From Chitinophagaceae bacterium (GTDB lineage Bacteria > Bacteroidota > Bacteroidia > Chitinophagales > Chitinophagaceae), in the NCBI GenBank assembly GCA_017882205.1, contig JADGPY010000214.1, positions 1 to 20,960 of the forward strand: a stretch of DNA of 20,960 bases, read 5' to 3'. Positions 16,287 through 20,960 of the stretch are shown here, one piece after another. Within the stretch, counting starts at the first letter, position 1. Each line of letters begins with the position of its first letter. The notes below the pieces were generated by a model. That model saw only the letters and a program-made list of their open reading frames with translations. It was not told where the DNA came from and did not search any database. A program made the position numbers and the translations under genes.

Positions 16287-17657
16287 ATGAACAGCGAACA
16301 ACCCATTATTGTAGGATTGGATATCGGTACCACAAAGATTGCCGCCATTGCCGGGCGTAAGAATGAGTACGGAAAGTTGGAAATACTAGGATTTGGCCGG
16401 GCAAACAGCAATGGTGTCCAACATGGAATGGTATTAAACATCGATCAAACTATAAAAGCGATTCAAAGTGCTTTAGAAAATTGTTATGCCAGCAATCCGA
16501 CACTTATTATTGAAGATGTATATGTTGGAATTGCAGGGCATCATATTAAAAGTCTTCAAACACGGGGAGATATTGTCCGCCAAAATAATGATGAAGAGAT
16601 CAAGCAGGCAGAAATTGATCAGCTGGTCAACGATCAATATAAAACATATATACCTGCGGGAGACCAGATCATTGATGTGATTCCACAGGAATTCACAGTT
16701 GATAATTTTCAAAATATCCCTGATCCGATAGGTTATAGCGGAGTGAAGGTAGGTGCTAACTTCCATATCATCACGGGGGATAAAAATGCCATCAGGAATA
16801 TTAACAGGAGTGTGGAAAAAGCAGGATTGAAAACCAAGGATCTGGTGCTACAACCACTTGCATCTGCTGCAGCAGTAATGTGTGATCACGATCTTGAAGC
16901 CGGTGTAGCCATCGTTGATATAGGTGGTGGCACAACAGATCTTGCAGTTTTTTATGAGGGCATATTAAAGCATACAGCAGTAATTCCTTTTGGAGGCGAA
17001 AATATTACCAATGATATTAAGACAGGCCTCGGGGTTTTAAAGACCCAGGCTGAACAAATGAAGGTGCAATTCGGAAGCGCTCTTGCCGATGAGGCAAAAG
17101 CAAATGCATTCATTACGATCCCTGGATTACGGGGAATGGCACCGAAAGAAATCAGTGTAAAGAATCTTGCTGGGATTATTCAGGCACGAATGAGCGAAAT
17201 CATGGATTTTGTTTCCTATCACCTTAAGCAGGTTGGTTTGGATAACCGAATGCTAAATGGTGGTGTGATCCTTACTGGTGGAGGATCTCAGTTAAAGCAC
17301 CTGATACAACTCACAGAATATGTTACAGGTCTTAACGCAAGGATTGGTTATCCAAATGAACATCTTGCGGCGGGCCATATTGAAGAGCTCGCTAAGCCGA
17401 TGTATTCAACTTGCCTTGGCCTCATATTAAAAGGTTACAATGACTATGAGAATAAGCGAAAACAATTTGAAATACAATTCAAAAAAGTTGATGTACCTAT
17501 TCGTTTGCGGGAACAGTTTGTTCCGCAAGAAGCGGAAGTAGAAATAGAAGAAACACCGGTTAAAGTGAGACAGCGTAAAACACTAAAAAACTTTATGGAT
17601 TCTTTCAAAAATGGTTTAATTGAATTATTTAAAGAAGAAGAAGATGCTAAATTATAA
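16287..17657 (+). CDS. ftsA: FtsA, actin-like FtsZ membrane tether
   Basis: Cytoplasmic actin-fold ATPase that anchors FtsZ filaments to the inner membrane and recruits later division proteins. 456 residues. Phosphate-1 loop GLDIGTTK (10-17), SHS2-type 1C subdomain (about 80-160), phosphate-2 loop DIGGGTTD (211-218), and adenosine-binding LTGGGSQL in the C-terminal lobe. A membrane-targeting amphipathic helix ends the protein (about 433-456: FMDSFKNGLIELF followed by an acidic tail). It starts 125 bases after ftsQ, the largest gap in the cluster apart from the 127 bases before ftsZ, so extra promoters or leader control for ftsA and ftsZ are plausible. No clear promoter is visible. Confidence 0.97.
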   Translation: MNSEQPIIVGLDIGTTKIAAIAGRKNEYGKLEILGFGRANSNGVQHGMVLNIDQTIKAIQSALENCYASNPTLIIEDVYVGIAGHHIKSLQTRGDIVRQNNDEEIKQAEIDQLVNDQYKTYIPAGDQIIDVIPQEFTVDNFQNIPDPIGYSGVKVGANFHIITGDKNAIRNINRSVEKAGLKTKDLVLQPLASAAAVMCDHDLEAGVAIVDIGGGTTDLAVFYEGILKHTAVIPFGGENITNDIKTGLGVLKTQAEQMKVQFGSALADEAKANAFITIPGLRGMAPKEISVKNLAGIIQARMSEIMDFVSYHLKQVGLDNRMLNGGVILTGGGSQLKHLIQLTEYVTGLNARIGYPNEHLAAGHIEELAKPMYSTCLGLILKGYNDYENKRKQFEIQFKKVDVPIRLREQFVPQEAEVEIEETPVKVRQRKTLKNFMDSFKNGLIELFKEEEDAKL

Positions 17658-17784
17658 ACGATTTTTATTGATTGGTTGAATGTGGAATGAAAGATTTTTA
17701 TAAACGCTATTGTATATACCTTTTCAATCGTCATAACATTCTATAATCAACACAATAAATTATACTAACCCTAAATTAAGTCTA

Positions 17785-19758
17785 ATGATACATTTTGATT
17801 TGCCTAAAGAAAAATCGTCTATAATTAAAGTAATAGGTGTAGGCGGTGGAGGCAGCAACGCTGTTAATCATATGTTTAACCAAAGCATAGATGGCGTAAA
17901 TTTTATCATCTGTAATACTGATGCCCAAGCTCTCTCCACGAGTATGGTACCTAATAAGATCCAACTAGGTCCGCATCTTACGCAAGGGCTTGGCGCCGGT
18001 GCTAATCCACAGATCGGTAAAGAAGCCACGGAGGAAAGTCTTGAAGAGATCAAACGCATTCTTGAAGTCAATACTAAGATGGCTTTCATTACTGCAGGTA
18101 TGGGAGGCGGTACAGGAACTGGAGGGGGGCCGATCATTGCAAAGATTTGTAAAGACCTGGGCATTCTAACAGTTGGTATAGTTACCACACCATTTGCATA
18201 CGAGGGTAAGAAACGAATTGCACAGGCTGAAGAGGGGATCAGTAAATTAAAAGATTATGTGGATACCCTATTAGTAATCAGTAATGATAAGCTTCGTCAC
18301 CAATTTGGTAATCTTACCATGAAGGCGGCATTCAGCAAGGCCGATAATGTGTTGGCAACTGCCGCAAAGTGTATTACCGATGTGATCAATAGTACTGGAC
18401 AGATCAATGTTGATTTTGCAGATGTATGCACGGTTATGAGGAATGGTGGTGTTGCTATCCTTGGAAGTGCAGCAACTGAAGGAGAGAACCGTGCACAAAA
18501 TGCCATTGAGCAAGCTTTGAATTCTCCATTATTAAATGATAATGATATTCGTGGTGCGAAGTGGATCCTGATCAACATCAATTCATCAGAGGGCGAGCAT
18601 GAGTTCACAATGGATGAAGTTGAGACAATCCAAAATCATTTGCTCAGCCAGGCAGGGGATGATACTGATGTGATCTTAGGTCTGGGATACGACAGTTCCC
18701 TGGGAAATAAGATTGGAATTACCTTAATTGCTACAGGCTTTGAACACAAAAATCCTTTTGATAAAAAAGAGCCTGTTAAAGAAGAACCGAAGAAAGAAGA
18801 AAAGATCATAATGGTACTCGGCTCTTTAGAGGAAGATAAAAAGTTTTACCAGCAGCCTTCATTTCAATTTGATGACAAATATGTTGCAAAACAGCCAGAT
18901 ACAAATCAGTTGGAAATAAAAGAACCTGTTATTGAACAGGTAATTCAACCTACTGATAAAGAAGAGAAGGAAATGGCGAGTCTCAATATAGCAGATGATC
19001 TTTCTGTACCAGATTTAATGGAACCTACCATGGTAAATTTACCTATCATGAATATCGTAGAAATACCAGTGGAGATTAGTAAAATTACTGTTGATAAATT
19101 AACATCATCTATCGTTCATTTCGAACTATCTTCACAGTCCAATCCTATAAGCGCAGCTGCACAATCTAAGCCTGCATCGGCTGAAATACCAAACCAAAAC
19201 AATCTTAAAAAATCAGATAAAGAAGCTAGCACCGTCCAGACGTCAGGCGGTTATTTGGCCAGGCCTTCGAAAATATATGCGGAGGGGGCCACAGGCCCTT
19301 CGGACGAAGCATCCGGAAAGCCAGAATCCAAACTTACGGAGGAACCAACCTCATTGCAGCCGGTACAGATTGACGAACCTGCTATTGGGATGCAATTGGT
19401 GGTTAAAGATTCCTTAGAAGCGACGGAGGAGCACCAGGAATTGAATGTACAACAAGCTCAGCCAATTATGATTTCGTCTGTAGAGGAGCCGCCAATAGGG
19501 GACGAAACAGATGAATTAAAGCGCAGGGCTATGGAACGTATTGCGAAATTGAGGAATCTTTCCTTTAACATAAACGCTGCGGATCCTAACAACGAGTTTG
19601 AATCTGTTCCCGCATACCTCCGTCGCAATATGGAATTGCACAATTCCATTGCCGACGTTGAAAGCTTTTATAGCAATTACACAGTAAAATCAAATGAAAA
19701 TAAACAGGCGGAGATCAGTACGATTAATACTTTTTTAGAAGGCAAAAAACCTGACTAA
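17785..19758 (+). CDS. ftsZ: FtsZ, tubulin-like division GTPase with unusually long linker
   Basis: Cytoplasmic tubulin homologue that forms the Z ring. 657 residues against 383 in E. coli. The globular GTPase and C-terminal domains span about 12-322: GVGGGGSNAV (18-27), tubulin signature GGGTGTG (107-113), T7 catalytic loop NVDFADV (208-214). A disordered, Glu/Pro/Ser-rich linker of about 285 residues follows. A conserved-looking C-terminal peptide VPAYLRR (608-614), the probable FtsA-binding motif, is not terminal: 43 more residues follow, ending NTFLEGKKPD. The gap before it is 127 bases, with TACCTTTT (17717-17724) a weak match to the Bacteroidota -7 box. It is the last gene of the cluster; a hairpin follows 44 bases after the stop. 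Confidence 0.98.
   Translation: MIHFDLPKEKSSIIKVIGVGGGGSNAVNHMFNQSIDGVNFIICNTDAQALSTSMVPNKIQLGPHLTQGLGAGANPQIGKEATEESLEEIKRILEVNTKMAFITAGMGGGTGTGGGPIIAKICKDLGILTVGIVTTPFAYEGKKRIAQAEEGISKLKDYVDTLLVISNDKLRHQFGNLTMKAAFSKADNVLATAAKCITDVINSTGQINVDFADVCTVMRNGGVAILGSAATEGENRAQNAIEQALNSPLLNDNDIRGAKWILININSSEGEHEFTMDEVETIQNHLLSQAGDDTDVILGLGYDSSLGNKIGITLIATGFEHKNPFDKKEPVKEEPKKEEKIIMVLGSLEEDKKFYQQPSFQFDDKYVAKQPDTNQLEIKEPVIEQVIQPTDKEEKEMASLNIADDLSVPDLMEPTMVNLPIMNIVEIPVEISKITVDKLTSSIVHFELSSQSNPISAAAQSKPASAEIPNQNNLKKSDKEASTVQTSGGYLARPSKIYAEGATGPSDEASGKPESKLTEEPTSLQPVQIDEPAIGMQLVVKDSLEATEEHQELNVQQAQPIMISSVEEPPIGDETDELKRRAMERIAKLRNLSFNINAADPNNEFESVPAYLRRNMELHNSIADVESFYSNYTVKSNENKQAEISTINTFLEGKKPD
19286..19309. 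repeat. Twin hairpin patch inside the ftsZ linker coding region
   Basis: GGGCC-ACA-GGCCC (19286-19298) is directly followed by CTTC-GGAC-GAAG (19298-19309), which extends to CTTCG/CGAAG. The patch is much GC-richer than surrounding ftsZ sequence and encodes part of AEGATGPSDEASG, a Gly/Ala/Ser stretch unlike the Glu/Val/Ile-rich linker around it. It may be a small palindromic element inserted in frame, or chance. Confidence 0.35.
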
Positions 19759-19802
19759 TATAGTTTTGCAAACAGCATTCTGTTCAATAGTAGAATAATA
19801 AA

Positions 19803-19828
19803 AAACGGGTCTCGAAAGAGACCCGTTT
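19803..19828. terminator. Bidirectional intrinsic terminator between ftsZ and the T9SS gene
   Basis: An 11-bp perfect stem (19803-19813 with 19818-19828) closes a GAAA tetraloop. It lies between two convergent genes. On the minus strand the stem is followed by a run of six T residues (complement of the A run at 19800-19805, counting the stem edge), so it is strongest as terminator for the T9SS gene. On the plus strand only TTT follows, giving weaker termination of the dcw transcript. Confidence 0.85.
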
Positions 19829-19850
19829 AGCATTAAATATATTCTAAGGT

Positions 19851-20960
19851 CTATTGTACTACTGCACGTCCTTCTGCAAGTTTATGGCCCTGTACATCTT
19901 TTATCATTACCAGGTAAACTCCTTTGCCCCATGGTGTCAGATCTACGTCCATACTTCCATAAGGTGCATATACTGAGAAAGGTTTGTCCATAATTCTTTG
20001 ACCTACCATATCATATACAGCTATATAGCGCACCTCTACTGAGTTCACTCCTGCAGGTGGTAATGCATTCGGGGTATAGAATTGAGTATAATACCTAACA
20101 TGGAATTTGCCCCTGTTTGGATTCGGATACAGGAATACTATGCTTGTTGCCGAATCACTAATAGTTACAAGGTTCGATAAAAATGAAGTACAGCCGTTTG
20201 CATCTGTAACTTTTGCTGTATAATCTCCGATCTTATCAATATTTACAATCAACGTACCTGCAGAAGCCCCCGGCACCTGAAAGCCATTAAGATACCACTG
20301 GAAGGTATTTGCGGTTCCTGCTGGAATTACATTAGCCGTTAGGGTGGAAGTGGTAGTCGGAATCAGCTTCGCCGCGCTTGCCGTAATAGTCAGGCGTGGT
20401 AATGCGTTCACTGTTAAACTTACAGCACTTGAAGTTATTGGTGCGCATGGGCCGGCATCTGTGACAATTACCCGGAATTTATTTCCATTCATAGAAATGG
20501 TTGCAGCAGTAATTGCATAAGAGTTGGTGGTTGCCCCACCAATGTTATTCCAGGTTACACCATTATCAGTGCTTACCTGCCATTGATAACTAAGCGAAGT
20601 TCCTGTAGCTGTAACATTCAAGCTTGTATTCCCACCTTCACAGACTGATTTGGCAGTTGGTTGAACTGAGATGGATGGAGGGTTGCTAACTGAAACAGGA
20701 ATAGTTGTTGCTGCCGAAGTGCAACCTGCTTGTGTGACTGTGACAGAGTAGGTGGTTGATGCCGCCGGTTTAGCATATACTGTAGTGACTGAGGTACCTG
20801 CATATGGAATGGTTCCTGCAGCGTCTAAAAACAATCCTGCAGATGGGGTCCAGATGCCTGTTTGGCTAAAGCCATAATTAATGGTTATTGACCATGAAGT
20901 TAAGGTTCCAAAGTCACCAGCGCCACCATCGTACATTGCCAATGTCCAGTTTCCGTTTAG
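19851..20960 (-). CDS. Secreted T9SS cargo protein with proprotein-convertase P-domain end, Ig-like repeats and sorting domain; N-terminus outside window
   Basis: 369 residues of the C-terminal part of a larger secreted protein; the frame is open through the window edge, and the internal ATG at 20940-20942 is not the real start. In order: the end of a P/Homo-B-like domain (NGNWTLAMYDGGAGDFGTL, then SWSITINYG), a WTPSAGLFLDAAGT module with cysteine-containing beta strands, an Ig-like module (SVQPTAKSVCEGGNTSL, then SYQWQVSTDNG), a second Ig/PKD-like module (FQWYLNG), and a C-terminal T9SS type A sorting domain (about 20147 to 19854: YPNPNRGKFHV through GVYLVMIKDVQG). Such proteins cross the outer membrane by the type IX system and are released or anchored at the surface. 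The P-domain suggests a subtilisin or metalloprotease upstream, but the catalytic part is not visible. Confidence 0.9.
   Translation of the reverse strand, partial: LNGNWTLAMYDGGAGDFGTLTSWSITINYGFSQTGIWTPSAGLFLDAAGTIPYAGTSVTTVYAKPAASTTYSVTVTQAGCTSAATTIPVSVSNPPSISVQPTAKSVCEGGNTSLNVTATGTSLSYQWQVSTDNGVTWNNIGGATTNSYAITAATISMNGNKFRVIVTDAGPCAPITSSAVSLTVNALPRLTITASAAKLIPTTTSTLTANVIPAGTANTFQWYLNGFQVPGASAGTLIVNIDKIGDYTAKVTDANGCTSFLSNLVTISDSATSIVFLYPNPNRGKFHVRYYTQFYTPNALPPAGVNSVEVRYIAVYDMVGQRIMDKPFSVYAPYGSMDVDLTPWGKGVYLVMIKDVQGHKLAEGRAVVQ

Noticed and set aside
1..20960. tRNA, rRNA, riboswitch, insertion sequence or defence genes
   Set aside because: No tRNA-like cloverleaf, rRNA segment, transposase motif or known defence domain was recognised; nearly all bases are accounted for by conserved genes or the gaps described.

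Overview
The window looks like a chromosomal segment of a Bacteroidota bacterium, most likely a member of the Chitinophagaceae or a close relative (the phylum is well supported, the family is inference). The evidence is the AT-rich base composition, the lack of Shine-Dalgarno sequences, an FtsI with a C-terminal PASTA domain, an enlarged MraY, a very long FtsZ linker, and a secreted protein ending in a type IX secretion (T9SS) sorting domain.

Layout. Positions 1-1317 (minus strand) hold a partial PlsC-type acyltransferase with a TTG start, preceded by a YqgE/AlgH protein. Divergent from these, at 1463-2785 (plus), is an orphan two-membrane-segment sensor histidine kinase. The 290-base gap 2786-3075 holds three signals in a row: a near-perfect 37-bp inverted repeat, a cluster of four DnaA-box-like nonamers (three of them 21-22 bp apart), and a 10-bp-phased AAAGTG(G/T) array that looks like a MraZ operator.

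Positions 3076-19758 are an unbroken division and cell wall (dcw) cluster on the plus strand: mraZ, rsmH, ftsL, ftsI, murE, mraY, murD, ftsW, murG, murC, ftsQ, ftsA, ftsZ. Several genes are joined by stop/start overlaps (mraZ/rsmH, ftsI/murE, murG/murC, murC/ftsQ) or abut directly (ftsW/murG). murF and ddl, present in the E. coli cluster, are absent. The Mur enzymes, MraY and MurG build lipid II with meso-diaminopimelate (DNPR motif in MurE). FtsW and FtsI polymerise and cross-link it at the septum, and FtsL, FtsQ, FtsA and FtsZ assemble the division machine. MraZ is the probable autoregulator and RsmH methylates 16S rRNA.

At 19803-19828 a GNRA-loop hairpin separates ftsZ from a convergent, truncated T9SS cargo protein (minus strand, 19851 to the window end).

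The coding content is an ordinary Bacteroidota dcw locus. I see no novel enzymatic system, defence island, CRISPR array or mobile-element gene. What deserves a second look is the control region in front of mraZ, where a DnaA-box cluster and a MraZ-box array sit together behind a large palindrome.
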